Assembly: GCF_901709675.1 (NCBI RefSeq)
Contig: NC_051087.1
Location: 14,068,067 to 14,132,066, forward strand
Source: Syngnathus acus
Lineage: Eukaryota; Chordata; Actinopteri; Syngnathiformes; Syngnathidae
Length of the DNA stretch: 64,000 bases
Reading direction: 5' to 3'
Made by a program: the position numbers and the translations under genes. Positions 10,976 to 23,865 of the stretch are shown here, in pieces. The notes beneath the pieces were generated by a model. The model was not told the origin of the DNA, did no database searches, and saw only the letters and a list, made by a program, of their open reading frames with translations. Numbering within the stretch: position 1 is the stretch's first letter; each line of letters starts with the position of its first letter.

Positions 10976-11148
10976 CTAAACATACTTTTTTTAAAAGAAA
11001 TTCCCAGTTTTTAAACTCACTGTCTTGTCACCAAATGTAAATAAATGAAAAATTTAAATAAAATAGTAAGTTGAAGTATATCTGTATTTGAGCTAAGTTT
11101 GTTTTGCATGAGGAAAACAAATGCCTGCAGTTTGATTTTACTAAAATC

Positions 11149-11211
<63 letters not shown>

Positions 11212-11675
11212 GTATATATTGATGTACAGCTGCCATAATTCTCTCTTAATTAGCTGACACTGGTAGGAGGAAGTGTTCCTAGGCTTATTATTTATTTAAG
11301 AGAACTGGCCTGAACTCACATCTCATCTGTGAGGGAACAAATGATTAATGGGAGTCTGACGAGCCCCCTCCAGAATTGAGGACAGAGGTGAAAGGATGGA
11401 AGGCTGATGGACTTGCTGAGATAGAAGGAAAAGTGATAACAGAGGACAATAATCAGACGCTCTTGCACTGTTGGAAGTCGTAAGGTCTTAACATGCAAAG
11501 CAGAATGCAGCTGATTTATATACTGTACCATTTCATGTGCCAGTGGTATCAGATAGCTACTGTATGTAAATTGCAGAACAGAAACCGATAACCAATAAAA
11601 AGATAAGGGAGGCATGTAAGGGTGGAGCATAAAAGAAGGGGTACTGCAAATTGTCTTGCAAGTGTAACCTCTACT
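10976..11675. other. Unassigned sequence with a long (TA)n tract
   Basis: The (TA)n tract spans 11152-11219 and is almost uninterrupted. The 104-codon minus frame at 11316-11630 has no recognisable domain. Confidence 0.5.
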
Positions 11676-11900
11676 CCACTGATGTCAAACTCAAGGCCAG
11701 AACCGGCCCGCCACATCATTTTATGTGGCCTGCAAAGGCAAATCATGCATCAGCTCAATGTTTCTTGTTAAACTACCTCAACTGTAAAATGTCTTCTAAT
11801 TAACAGCGAGATATTACAATGATTGTTTTTGTAACAATACCACTTTCAAAATAAATTCAAAAATTGCTTTTTTTTTTCTTTTCTTTTTTTTTTACTGGAT
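11676..11900 (+). mobile_element. hAT-like element remnant
   Basis: The start 'tgatgtcaaactcaaggcc' followed by 'ggcccgccacatcatttta' is the usual left side of teleost hAT-derived repeats. The right end is not identifiable. Confidence 0.45.
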
Positions 11901-12572
11901 TCTATTCTGTGTATGGGATAATCTGCGTGCCCATCCATTTCTATTTAAGTCAGTAATGGTCCCACGAGGGAAACCACAACTACGTTGTGGCCCACAACAA
12001 ATACGACGGAAGATAAACCAATGTAAAGCATACAGCATCCACGTGTCAGAGCAAAAGTATGGCAGGTACTAAAAAGGGACAGAGTTCAGAATAATTTGTA
12101 GTCTGTTAATAATATTGGTGGGGAGCTGAAAGATTTGTTGCTGTAATAGATGCCGGAAGTGACAAAAGAGTGAACCAGGGTTCCAGTGCGAGATCCTCTG
12201 ATAGTAGGTTTAGATATTCTGACAGTGACTGCGGAGGGACAGCCATTTTCAATTTCTTCAATGTGCTACTTTTTTTTTTTTATTCCTCTGCACTTCGATT
12301 GGTGCATTGGGTCTTCCGCTGCATAGAGTGACATCATAGATAGTCAAAATGGATTTGTGTGTTTGGAGCACTTCAGACTGAAAAGCACTCTGTCCAAATT
12401 GGATATGAAACTACCCCTCGGATATGGTTTCAATTCGTCTTGCAAAGATTGATTTCATGTACTATGTGACTGTTCATAGGCCACTTTCTATCTGGATGGG
12501 CTAAACATCTCATTTCGGCTGGCTGGCTGGCTGGCTGAACGCAGTCTTTGAATTGCTGGGAGTTTGATCTTG
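11901..12572. other. Unassigned sequence with poly-T and short (GGCT)n
   Basis: T-rich runs near 11870-11900 and 12270-12282 and a GGCT stretch at about 12519-12537. No gene seen. Confidence 0.4.
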
Positions 12573-12903
12573 GTCTATGGCAGGGGTGTCAAACTCGGTT
12601 TTTTCGCGGGCCGCATTGTAGTCATAGCTTCTTTCGGAGGGCCATTATGACTGTCAACCCAAATAAATGTATGAGCACCTCATATTATATACAGTAAAAG
12701 CTAGAAAACAAACTGACAAATAACTCGTTTTCAAATCAGACGAGTAAAAACTGGTCAAATATCTCAAAGAAAAGATCATATTAAAAGTGAAGACAATTTG
12801 CAATTCTAGTAATGACACAAATTTGTCTTCGCGGGCCACATAAAATGATGTGGCGGGCCGTATTTGGCCCCCGGGCCTTGAGTTTGACACCTGTGGTCTA
12901 TGG
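12573..12903 (+). mobile_element. Non-autonomous hAT element with perfect 8-bp target duplication
   Basis: The element is 12581-12895 (315 bp). Its ends are CAGGGGTGTCAAACTC and an inverted GAGTTTGACACCTGTG. GTCTATGG is duplicated exactly on both sides (12573-12580 and 12896-12903). An 8-bp duplication with CAG...CTG-type ends is the hAT signature. A sister copy with the same interior is at 44063-44393. There is no coding capacity. Confidence 0.9.
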
Positions 12904-14404
12904 GGAAGGGTCGCTGTTTCCACTATCTTAGTCAATCCCCTCCAGCCACCTGGGTCTCCACAAAGATCCTGTTCAAAATAGAGCACTCACCCCACACACA
13001 TACCCATCACGAGAGATAGCAGCTCCTGATATGCGCAAAACACCACTAAGCACAGTTTACATTTCAAAATACGGCCAGGGCCCAGACAGTGGTATAAGCT
13101 ACCTAATGTAAAAGATTGTTTGTGTTGTAGATTTGATAGTATTTGCGAGGGAAAATGTTGGAGCGCATCACATCTGCAAAACAAATTGTAAAGTGATGGA
13201 CTTGTAAGTGTTAGTGGAAGATGAACAAATATGTTACTTAATTACAGAAAAGCAATCGGTCACGCCAATAATTCCGAAGCCAGTACCAATATGCACGTAA
13301 AAGCCATTTTTCTTTCAACTTGTCACGGTTGCACATTGTATGTAGTAATACAAAATTATTATGCAGCTAAAACAACAGCTCCGGGAGAGGCCAGCACCAG
13401 ATAATTGTCCCGTTGGGCTGAAAATGACCCGGATGCAATGAAATGTAGAGTTGAAAGAATGTTGTCATGTGTGACAGGCTCAAAGACAACCCTTAAATCA
13501 TTCAAAATAAAAAAAAAAAAGTTTCAAAATTGTATTACAATACATCTGGGTATTATTTTTTGTTTCTGTAAAGTTCACACAAGCAATAAAGTTCTGATCT
13601 CCCTGGAGCCTTTTGGCTGTGCCTCTTCATTATGGTTTTGCAATATTAAATAACACAAATTAATTTGTAGCAATTTGTTTCTACCTTGATAAATCACATG
13701 CAATGTGCTAAATTAATCTTTTTGCATATCCTCCTCCCATAACAAGCAAAAGGAGCTGCACGTCAATATAGCGTGTTTGGGAGACTGCACAATCCTGGGT
13801 GCATGCCGATTTGTAGTATCATTTGTCAATAAAATTGTTGTGAGTACACCTCTACAGAGGAGCTGATGCTTCTTGCAATGAGAGAGACTCTGCCACTTAC
13901 TGTAATAGATGTGCAATTACACTCTATTCAGGTATGGCAAAAAAAAACAGATTCCCTGGGGTCACAAGCCCCCTTGAGAAGGACTATTTTACAGGGTCTT
14001 TGAGATATGACTGGATATTTTTTGTCAGAAAGTCATCTCTTTCCCCTACTAACTCATGGTGAGCGATCTACATCAAAAGTACACTCTACTGAAAGTACAG
14101 AAAGTGTTAGACTACAGGCTTTGACCCCATCATGTGGTAATGAGGTCCGTCGAGTCATTAACTCATACATTTAAATAACAATCAATATTAAAAGGTTAAT
14201 AATGACCCAAAGTAATTATACATACAGTGAACTAGCCTGAAAGAGCTGGATGTGTGACTGTATAATAAAGGAATCACTACACATTGTAGGTGCATTCAAA
14301 GACGAGTCTAGTTCCACTCTAAAACACTTTTTAAGGTGATGAGTCTTTCTGTAAACTGTTGTTGCAACAATGTTTTCTGTGTCCATGTTTATGTTCCATG
14401 CCAT
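12904..14404. other. Unassigned non-coding sequence
   Basis: No gene, RNA or firm repeat seen over 1.5 kb. Short open frames have no recognisable domains. Confidence 0.4.
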
Positions 14405-14835
14405 TTTAGTTGATTTTTGATTTGATTTTGTTTATTTCGGCAAGTACAACACACTTATTACGACTTCATTTCACATTCTGTTTGACATGACTTGTCAAAA
14501 AGGGAAGCAGGTTGAAGTAATTCTGCTTATCTAGTCCCGTCTTGATTACAACTAAGGTTTCACTGCCAGACACACAATCTACGTTACTAAAGTACTACGC
14601 ATATTACTTGCATGAAAAGAGAGAAACAAAAGAAAACAGAAATTTGACCAGGATAACATATGATTTGAATATCGCAATATCAAATAAAGTGGAAGTTTGA
14701 ATATGATTTGAATTCAGCAATGATTTGAATACAGCAATAACAAATAAACTGGAGGTTTGAATACATAATAGAGTTGAATACAGCATAAAACTGGAAGTTT
14801 GCATAACAATTGATATCATTTTATGTTGAATACAG
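14405..14835 (-). repeat. Dispersed repeat, LINE-3'-end-like, copy 2
   Basis: The second copy of the 10513-10975 family, in the same orientation, with an expanded run of 'gatttgaatacagcaat' type units at 14690-14800. The sequence continuing to about 15310 might be more of the same element, but I cannot identify it. Confidence 0.6.
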
Positions 14836-15739
14836 TAATGCCAAGTTTATTTAGTGATAATATGTTTTAGCAGTTTGATTTGAATACAAGAATGACAGTT
14901 TAATCAATTTCGAGAGAGTTGGAGTCATAAGGCACTGAAGGCACTCCGGGCATCGTCCCCAGCAACAGGTGGCACCTGCACCGACCGATCACACAGCGAA
15001 TTGTCTCCTATGCTAGCTTGACCATTTTTTTATTGAGTTCAGACATCTCAAGACGGTATTGCCACCATCTGGCCTTTCTGCTCTCAGGCCTCAGGTTGCT
15101 TTCCAAGGCTGGACTTTGTTCCTTTCAGTTAATTTTACAGGTGCAACCCCATGAGGGTCAACGTCCAGTGGAGATAGTCTGGTCGATTGCACCGAAAACC
15201 CATTTTAGGAGATCCATAGGTTATGATACAGTTGGGGAGGTGCTTGTTCCTGCCGCTAGGAGATCTGCTCCCGGTGCGCCCTCAAGAGTGCAACTCCCTC
15301 TCATTTATGTATCACACGCTCAGTAAATCAACATTCCACCCCTGGTTTGTGTATTTTGGTGTCAGCGTTTGACAACAATGTGTGTAATTCTGCAGTTTCC
15401 CTCATTTTCTTGCCATTTTTCCATATTTTTTCCATAACCTTGGGCTTCAAACTCAACTTCCTTTGACACATTGCATTACAGATTAAGAGGTCTGTGAAAA
15501 GGCAATTGGCTGGCGACTAATACAAGGCGTGCCCCACAGCTTGGATAGGTTGCAGTTCACGCTCAATTCCAAGACTCCGAACTTCACCAAGGAGGAGACT
15601 GTTTTGCTTGTCCGAGAGATCAAAGCATGTATAGTGTGTATATGCGTATACTGTATACTGCAGGGACACCTCCACGAGCAGATGATGCTAATTTAGCTTG
15701 AGGGCAAGTCACAACTATTGAGACATACTGGAGGGCCTG
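14836..15739. other. Unassigned sequence with a decayed SINE tail
   Basis: A degraded 'ggcaattggctggcgacta...ggataggttgcag' stretch at about 15505-15560 looks like a SINE 3' part. The remainder is unassigned. Confidence 0.4.
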
Positions 15740-16790
15740 GGACTTCCACATAATACTTGCAGGTGGATTAAGAGCTTCCTGACGGGTCGCAGCCAGAGGG
15801 TGAAAGTGGGCCGTCATACATCCACACCTCTCAGTCTTGGTACCGGCTCCCCACAGGGCTGCGTACTGAGCCCACTGCTTTACACGCTCTACACACATGC
15901 ATGCAGCCCCGCCCACCGCAGCAACACCATCGTGAAATTTGCGGATGACACAACCGTGGTGGGGCTCATCTCAAAGGGGGATGAGTCTGCCTACAGGGAC
16001 GAAGTGGTCCAGCTATCGGAGTGGTGCGGAGAGAACAATCTGCTCCTAAACACGGCTAAAACCCAAGAACTGGTCATTGATTTTAGGAGGAAAAATAAAA
16101 CGGACATTCCACCACTCATCATCGACGGGGTCTGTGTGAAGAGGGTGTCCTCCTTCCGCTACCTGGGAGTCCACATCGAGGAGGACTTCACCTGGGGCGT
16201 GAACACCTCTGAGCTGCTTAAAAAGGCCCAACAGAGACTCTACTTTTTAAGGGTGCTGAGGAGGCACAGCATTACACGGAGACTGCTGGTGTCCTTCTAT
16301 CGCTGCTCCATAGAAAGCACTTTAACGTACTGTACATGTGTTTGGTACTCCAGCTGCACTGCTGCTCAGAGGAAAAAGCTCCAAGGGGTCATCAACACAG
16401 CACAGAAGATCATTGGCTGCCCTCTCCCCACACTGGAAGACCTACACAGAACCCGCTGTCTCAAAAAAACACAGAACATTCTGAAGGACACTTCCCACCC
16501 TGGCCACTCCCTTTTCGAACTGTTGCCATCAGGCAGACGCTACAGATTAATTAGGTCGAGGACTAGCAGATTCGCCAACAGTTTTTACCCTACAGCGGTA
16601 GTCACATTGAATGCAGCTAAACATAAATGATTATGTCTGTGTATGTTCTTCTGTGGGTTTTTAGCTTGTTTTTTTTATCTTTTTATTCTATTTATTCTAT
16701 ATATTTTTTATCGCATGCGCGGATCGGTTGGCACTTTTTAAATTTCGTTGTACATGTGACAATGACAATAAAGATCTATTCTAGAATGAG
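15740..16790 (+). mobile_element. L2-clade (Maui-like) LINE, 5'-truncated
   Basis: Contains the C-terminal half of the reverse transcriptase, a short 3' UTR, and the tail 'gttgtacatgtgacaatgac' with 'aataaagatctattct', the usual L2-type ending in fish. The same tail occurs alone at 62195-62266. The element begins in the middle of the polymerase domain, as expected from incomplete target-primed reverse transcription. Confidence 0.85.
15752..16627 (+). pseudogene. L2-type reverse transcriptase, C-terminal fragment
   Basis: An open frame of about 290 codons without internal stops. Visible motifs in order: 'WIKSFLTGRSQRVKVG' upstream of the palm, 'GSPQGCVLSPLLY' (RT motif B region), then FADD at 15938-15949, the catalytic Asp pair. 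Next come 'LLLNTAKTQELVIDFRR' and 'RYLGVHI' (thumb side), then a Cys/His-poor C-terminal region ending 'NSFYPTAV'. No endonuclease domain or ORF1 is present, so it cannot be autonomous. There is no natural start codon; apparent starts such as the GTG at 15800 are arbitrary. The intact frame implies a fairly young insertion compared with the other LINE pieces here. Confidence 0.88.
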
Positions 16791-17452
16791 TCTTCCCTTG
16801 GATCATTGACAACCATTGCCCAGTATCGAAAGGAGTTCAATGTCAGATGGAAAGCCAAGTGTGAACTAACTGAACTCTGCAAGAAGCAGCGGGCAACAAG
16901 TGGGTGGCTGCTTCAACCTCCATTCTCAGCCTAGTTTTTCTTGTGACTGTAATGCAGTGTGTTATCAGCCACTATTGTAATTGGCAGCCGTTGTTGCAGC
17001 CACCCTTCCAAGGCGTTGCCTTCAAAGACCGTAGATTAAACTGGCCAGGATGGAAGAATATGTGCAGATCTCTGGAAATTAGCCGACTTATGTCACCAGA
17101 CAGTTGACATCACAAATCATGCAGCTGTTAAAGGAATGGTCCCCCTTATGATTCAGAATGTGGGAATTTGGTATGCATCACTTTACTTCAGTATGATCAA
17201 TCGTGCCCAGAACGCCGGGGAAATCACATTTTTCAAGGAAACCGTGTTTAGTTGACAGCTGGGTCTCCGGTGGCCATGGGAATTGTATATGTTCATTTGC
17301 ATGTCGCACCAGACTTCAAGAAACTGCATGTTCAGCCACACTGACAGCGCCCTGACTTAGACCTGTTCCCACGGCCATAGTACGACTGAAAAGACCCGGT
17401 ATCAAAAAAGGAAGAGCTGCAACAACGAATCAATATAGAAAATATAGTATAT

Positions 17453-17497
<45 letters not shown>

Positions 17498-17674
17498 CAT
17501 TGCGTCACCCACCCCGTGTGACGCCAGTTGAGCAGTCACCGGTCAATGCCTAAAGAAGCCCAGCAATGGAGTAGGTCACAACAGAATCCTATTTTATTCA
17601 GTTTAGAAGTGAGACAATGTAATGTTAGTCGCTGTGTCCAGTTTGACAAGTATGACAAGTTCATTAAATTTAAG
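16791..17674. other. Unassigned sequence ending in poly-A/(TA)n
   Basis: No recognisable gene. The region near 17100-17400 reads open in short pieces without a known domain. A poly-A plus (TA)n tract lies at 17449-17493. Confidence 0.4.
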
Positions 17675-18230
17675 TACCATATTTTTCGGACTATAAGTCG
17701 CGTTTTTTTCCATAGTTTGGGTGGGGGGGGTTGACTCAGGAGCAACTTATATGTGTAATTATTCACAAATCTTTACTTGATCATTAACACATTACTGACT
17801 TGTATAGTTGATCACTTCACATGTTATTTTCACTTTAAACCGCATGAGGGCGCACTATGGCTGTGGAATAATTGGAGCCTCACTGACAATGAGTTCCATT
17901 CACTGACTTCTGGAGTCAGGAGATTTTATGATTTGGAATGACACAGATGGTTAGATAAACTTGTTATTTATGTTATAGTTATTTGATATATAGTTTATAT
18001 AGAGTTGCAATGTCTATGTTGTTAGACTTCAGTAGTTTCCGATTGTCTAGCAAGGCCGTGAGGGCAGCAGGGGGAAGGGGGGGACGGGAAGAGCGACCCA
18101 GGGCGCTTGTTCATAGCACTGTGTTGGCTCATATGTTGACCTCTTGTTTTGTGAAATAAAGAGATGATTACCAAACCCACATCTTGCCTGGTACTTTGGT
18201 AACGCTACAATATAGTTATATACCAGTGAC
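17675..18230 (+). mobile_element. Miniature element, TACCATATTTTTCGGACTATAAGTCGC type, partial
   Basis: The left end begins with TA at 17675 and 'ccatatttttcggactataa', followed by 'agtttgggtggg' and 'agcaacttatatgtg', the known start of a common teleost AAGTCGC-type repeat. A segment with a polyadenylation-like AATAAA lies at 18151-18223 and is duplicated in inverted form at 34735-34807. The right terminal repeat is not seen. Confidence 0.6.
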
Positions 18231-18805
18231 GTGCGGTGAGGTTCATGACTGGGGAGGCACTGACGTCACCCCCCCGGTAAAATTTGTCCGACACCTAACC
18301 GTGTCACAAAAAAGGTTGGGGAACGCTACTCTAGAGTGGCCTGAATTTCCCCACCCCTGGGGATCAATAAATATTCAATCAATCAATCAATCAATTCATT
18401 ATTTAATTTGAACTATTTTTATTAGAATCTCATGTCAGCATTCTTCACACATAAATAAATCAATAAAGCACGTGGAATCAAAAACTTGTTTTCGATCGTG
18501 CGTACCACTCCGTTTGAAAATACATGCTCCGAAGTCCCGTTGTCCGAATCAAACCTTTTAACTCCGGAGTTGGTCGGCCTTTACTGATGACCTCCTGCTT
18601 CGACCGAAAATCCATTGTTGAAAATCGTTTGGATATGTAATCCTCCATTGTAAAACGAAATGTAAAAATGGGAAGAAATAAATGGACGACCGCTCTTCAG
18701 TTGTTCACTGTAAATTTGAACTGGAGATCACTTATATACTTATCGCGGGCCTGATCGAACCTCCTTGCGGGTTCCGGCCCGCGGGCCGTATGTTTGACAT
18801 CCCTG
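18231..18805. other. Mosaic of decayed transposon ends
   Basis: Pieces in order: 'gtgacgtgcggtgaggttc', common in fish repeats; 'aaaaaggttggggaacgct' near 18308, like the right end of the hAT element at 49303; a LINE-like 'ggggatcaataaatattc' plus (AATC)n tail near 18358-18395; and 'ccggcccgcgggccgtat' to 'gacatccctg' ending at 18805, a hAT-type right end. None is complete. Confidence 0.45.
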
Positions 18806-20261
18806 ATTTAAAGGGTTAATTGGGGTTATTTTTGATGTCCTTGACTCTTTGTGAGTAGGCATAATGTCCTAAATTCTGTTGTTTTTCTCTTCAAAATAGA
18901 TTTTACAGGTCCAATTTGTAAAATGTGTGTGGAATATTGTTAGAATAATTCTCATCTGACCATCAACTTTAAGACTTGGAAGTAAAGTGGCTTTCCTCCC
19001 TCTTGTCAAGCACTGCACATGTTCAGCCAAAATGTGTGTGCTTCTGGGGAGGGGGGGAAGCGGTGGCAGCAGTCTTCCTTTTCCAAAGCTGGTGAATAGC
19101 TTTTACCACTGCTCTTGCATTTTAACATAAAGCACCACAGCGAGGTTTAAACTGCACAGTATCTGGCAGAAATAAACTCTAGTTATTTAAATATCCCAGA
19201 CAATCATTCTCCCCCACTCCCGCCCACACTCAATGACACCCTCAGAACATGCTCCTTTTGGGAAGCTAGCAGCAACTGAAAAGATGACACTCACCTCTCA
19301 TCAGTAAGATGCTAAAGAGCTGTTAGACCCTGCACATCCACATAGAAAAACAAGTTCTTACACATGAGCCATCACTGAACAAAACAGTTAACCCCAACCC
19401 TCCACACACACAATGTTTTGTTGTTGTTGTGGTTGCTCTTGTGAGATTACAGAAGTATATCAGACAACACATTTTCCACATTTTTGTGGTAGTAGACAAT
19501 TTACTGTATATTTGTCAAAAGCAAAATAGACACTTGCCTTAAAAACCCTATCCCACTGAGAAGCGAACAATTGCGAGTGTTTTTTGGCTAACAACCAGTC
19601 CATGTATCCACTGGGATAGGCTCTGTTACACCCACGAACCTTGTAAGGTTACGCGGTTCAGAAGATGAATATTATGTATATATTATGTTCCTGCCCGTGC
19701 ACTCGGCACCGCCCGGAACCTTCTGCCCGTGCCTCAACGTGCACCCCCTGTGTCAGGCTTTCAGAACCTTCAGGGCTGCACACCACGATCAGGACCGCAT
19801 GTTCAATATACAAATCACAATCGCAAAAATACATAGTGATAATAACAGTTCATTTGATTGACTGTGTGGGTGTGTGCGTGCATGTGTTTGTGTACGTGTG
19901 TTGAAGGGACTGGTCTGGGCACACACAAAATAATCCACTGGAGCCTATATTCTACACTGCTGGTCTCAGAATACATTCACTATTTATTTAATTCATACAA
20001 ACAACCAATACAGTGAGGTGTTTTTGTATTATTGCAATTTGGTTGTGGTCTTTTTAGGTTATGCTTAGTATGTATGAGTGTTTTGTATTCATGTATCTAC
20101 CTGTCCCTGAGATAAATTTCTCAGAAAATGAATAAAGACAAACCTTGAATCTTGTGTATCACAGACACACCGGCATAATTGCAAAAAAAAATTAAAATTC
20201 ATTATCATTAACACCTCTATCCACTTGTGATATTGTGTATTCTTCATTTATATTAAAGATT
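18806..20261. other. Unassigned sequence with a decayed SINE tail
   Basis: A degraded SINE tail is visible at about 19590-19665 ('actgggataggctctgtt', 'aaggttacgcggttcagaag'). A LINE-like 'ctcagaaaatgaataaagac' tail is near 20120. The remainder is unassigned. Confidence 0.4.
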
Positions 20262-20572
20262 AAAAAGATTAAAGTCCCAATGATCGTCACACACACACCT
20301 GGGTGTGGTGAAATTTGTCCTCTGCATTTAACCCATCCCCGTGTGATTTTAATCCATCCCCTGGGGGAGAGGGGAGCAGTGAGCAGCAGCGGTGCCGCGC
20401 TCGGGAATCAGTTGGTGATCTAACCCCCCAATTCCAACCCTTAATGCTGAGTGCCAAGCAGGGAGGCAATGGGTCCCATTTTTATAGTCTTTGGTATGAC
20501 CCGGCCGGGGTTTGAACCCACAACCTTCCAGTCTCAGGGCGGACACTCTACCACTAGGCCACTGAGCTGGCT
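20262..20572 (-). mobile_element. tRNA-derived SINE of a second family
   Basis: On the minus strand the element opens with 'gctcagtggcctagtggtag' (A-box region). A perfect B-box-like GGTTCAAACCC follows, then a body containing 'gttggaattggggggttag' and 'ccgctgctgctcactgctcc'. It ends with 'gtgtgtgtgacgatcattgg' and an AAAGATT-rich tail. It is clearly distinct from the GGAT-tailed SINEs. Short open frames on both strands here are SINE sequence. The family name is not assigned. Confidence 0.85.
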
Positions 20573-23499
20573 CTCCTCCGAAGGTTTGACTGAGTGGCAG
20601 TCAGGTCTCCCCTCAGCCACTGGATTGGACGGGTGCCTTGTGTTTGACAGGCTTTGACTACTTCTTCTGTGTGCCTGTGCAGCAGCACTGGTGCCACTTG
20701 GCAGGATAGAAACTCTTTCAAGTTCTTTTCCTCCAATTGCTTTTGTTTTTCCCCTCCTGCTTTTGCTGCCATTTCAAACTTTGCAATTTGGAGGTGGATT
20801 GTAGTGGTGCAGAAGCATTGTGCAAGGATGTCACTTGGGTCACAAATGCTGCGGATGCTTCGATGAGAAGTCTACTTTTCAAACAAACACAACTCTACCA
20901 TGTGCCAATTCCTCTTTTACATCTAGAGCTTGTTTGTCATCTTATCGGCTGTTTATCATCTGTGTACTTCAAACACTCGACAATCCATTAGTTGTGGGAT
21001 CAATCAATTTGGCTGTCAAGTTACTCGGTAGGCAGAAATTCTCTGCTGGGATGAAGGAAAAAGAAGGCCTTTGCCTATCAAGTGTCAAGTGCTGCCATGG
21101 TAAACCAACGCTAATGACACACAGGGAAGTTGTGGTGGACGTGTGTGACATCAAGTTCTCCTGCTCTGTCATGTAACTCAAATTCTCTCTCGACAAATGC
21201 TGTCTGACGGTTATGTTTTTTTTAGGAAGGCTGGAGAAGGTTCAGTGCATTTGGAATTGGTGTGGCATAGTCTAGAAATGGCATTTTTTTGGCCTGCTGT
21301 CACATCACACAGTCACGTGGTACGAAGATTTATGAGCCATGACTGTATTGTCAGTTATAAGCTGTGTGACTTATGAGGTATGTCATTGCTAAACTGTGAT
21401 TTTCTAAAGCAGTTCAAAAGGTTCCCGTGTAAATATACTGAGCAGAGCCAGTGGGCTGTCGCACACCATTTATCACATCTTTAACTGCAATAAAGCAATA
21501 GTACTGTTCTTTGCTAATTAAATACAAATGTACAGACATGATCAAGAAATTACTTTGTGTGTGGTGGTATGCATAAACTGCATAGAAAACAAAACAATAT
21601 AATTTGCCTAACATTTCTAACTGCAACATCAGAGCAATAATACTCAAGAGCAACACCTATCAGTGCCACAGAATAATTTTGTCAATAATCACAGAAAATG
21701 TTTTAATGTAGCTTCAGTAGATTGTTAGATTAGACTGTTGTTTCATTCATGGGTTGCAGGCTGAATCATTTTTACTTGCCTAAATCCGACTGCCTGCCTA
21801 AAATCTGATTTTTGTCATACCCAGGCTGCATCTGCCTTGATTTTATTAAGTCTGAACTGCAAAAATCACATGAAATCTGATTTCAGAAAGTCAGATCCCA
21901 AATCACACATGGAGGGCGTTTGAAATTCAATACAGACTGGATTTCTAAAGCAATTGGATATTAGAGCTGGCATTCTTTTATTTGCTGTAGAAAATGCACA
22001 CACGCACTACACACCCACACACTCATGCACGCACTCACAAACATAAAAGCACCATCATCGAGGCGTATCAGTGTCTTACTTTTATGCTATGAACACCATC
22101 TTCCCTGACTTGTGGTTGAATATGCAACCACATTCGCCTCCTTACGATACATTGCTGTATAAAGTACAGTACTATGTAAGCAAAGCCACACATTCACTTG
22201 TCTTACCATGTTGTGGCGCTGGACTCATTGGTCACTGCATGAATGTGTTGCAGCAACGGTCTACAGAGCAGAATTCAAAATGGTCATGATCATGCAGTGA
22301 GAGGTTTGGTGAGATCCACCAAGTAGCAACTGGGGTTAAAACTGCTTTTACAAAAGATACAATGTTGCAATAAAGAGTTAAGACAAAAATTATTTTACAT
22401 CCACCTCCCTACCGACCGACCGACCTACTCAACCAAAAACTCTCTTCATTCAATTCAAGTTCATAATTCAGATATTAATATGCTGGGTAATTTTTCTTTT
22501 TTTTGCAAAACTCATGGTAAAGTTCACAAACAGTAAAAATATCATGTAATAAAAAAAAACATGAATTCATAGCACTGATTGCCTTCCTCTTTTTTTAAGG
22601 ATCAGAATTGAGAATTAGAATTTCAATCGTCTTAATTTAAACAATACCTAAACTCTACATTAAACGGTGATGACTACAGATGCAAGCAGTTTAAAGTTCC
22701 TCTTAGCTGGAGCTGAATCACACAGGTAGAGCCAGTTGAGGTTATTTAGGGCATATATTATGGAAACCATGGCAAGGTGTTGTGGATTTGTAATGCCTTG
22801 GGATCATCTCTCAACAATGGCAATTTGCAGTGACTGGAGATAAGTAAGAATGGATATACCTTCTTAAGCGCTGCTTCAAAAAAAGACTCAAATATACTTA
22901 GCATTGCTAATTATATTGTATCTACAGTTTAATTTTACGTGAATCGTGTTAATGATATCTCATGTTAGTGATCTTAAAAAGGTCCATCATCTTAGAACAA
23001 GATCCAATAACAATAATAATAATAAAATGACAAAATAAAGAAAGTTGAAGGGAATTTTACTGAGATGTAGGAGAGGATGACTTTTGAGCCAATATAGGTT
23101 GTTGTTGTTGGGCATACCACAGCTCCTACATCATTACTACATTTTTTTCCATGTCAGGTTGCTGCTGAGGTCTCTGTAATTCATTATAGCCATAGTAAGT
23201 TATGTTCTGCCCTTTGCTCCAGAGTTTCGGCATGTTGATGAACGGAAGTGTCATATATTTGTCAGTTAAATATTTCATTTAGACGGGTGGCATTAGATAA
23301 CGGATTTTAGCCAGGGATTTAATACAAAGCTTGTTCATCTACATGGGTTAATTGATAGCCCTTACTTTTATAGGGTCAGTAGAGCATATGTGCAAATGTT
23401 ACACCAAAGGGCAGTGAAATAAAGCATACATTATGGTGTTGTTGTGCATTGCATGCATTGTTTAAATCGTTAATTGTTCTTTTTATGTATTTTACCTCT
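20573..23499. other. Unassigned non-coding sequence
   Basis: About 2.9 kb without a recognisable gene, RNA or complete repeat. A short ACCG run lies near 22410. Confidence 0.4.
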
Positions 23500-23865
23500 C
23501 TATAGCTCCTCCATCACTATCCACCTCAGGTTAGCCGAAGAGACACTACTGGAGGTATGAAGGACTAAACGACAGCACAGAGGGAATAGAGTCTTTTCTG
23601 TTGCCAGTTCCTCTCTTTGGAATAAAACTCCCACGAAATGTTAGGTTAGCCCATATTTAAAACGCACCTCTAAACACATTTTTATTCTTTGGGTTTTGAC
23701 TCAGCATGAGACTATGCTTTGTTCTCTTTTCTTTTATTCACCTTTTTTATGTTATTAGTTTGTCTTAACTGTCTTTGTTGTTTTATGATTTACTTTTTCT
23801 CCATGCACACCACTTTGTGGTTGTTTTCAAGTGCTCTATAATAACCGTTGAGTGGAATTGGAATG
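23500..23865 (+). mobile_element. Decayed LINE 3' end (Rex1/CR1-like)
   Basis: Translated fragments resemble the 'SLWNKLP...FKTHLKTHLF' post-RT region of Rex1/CR1-type LINEs ('ctttggaataaaactccca', 'acacatttttattctttgg'). The U-rich 3' UTR ends 'agtgctctataataaccgtt' and 'gagtggaattgg', similar to their tails. Stops throughout. Confidence 0.5.

Noticed and set aside
15752-16627. L2 reverse transcriptase as an intact gene
   Set aside because: The endonuclease, ORF1 and the N-terminal half of the polymerase are absent; it is a 5'-truncated retrotransposon copy.
17100-17400. A decayed host exon or retroelement gene near 17.1-17.4 kb
   Set aside because: Short open stretches exist but I could not match them to any family with confidence.
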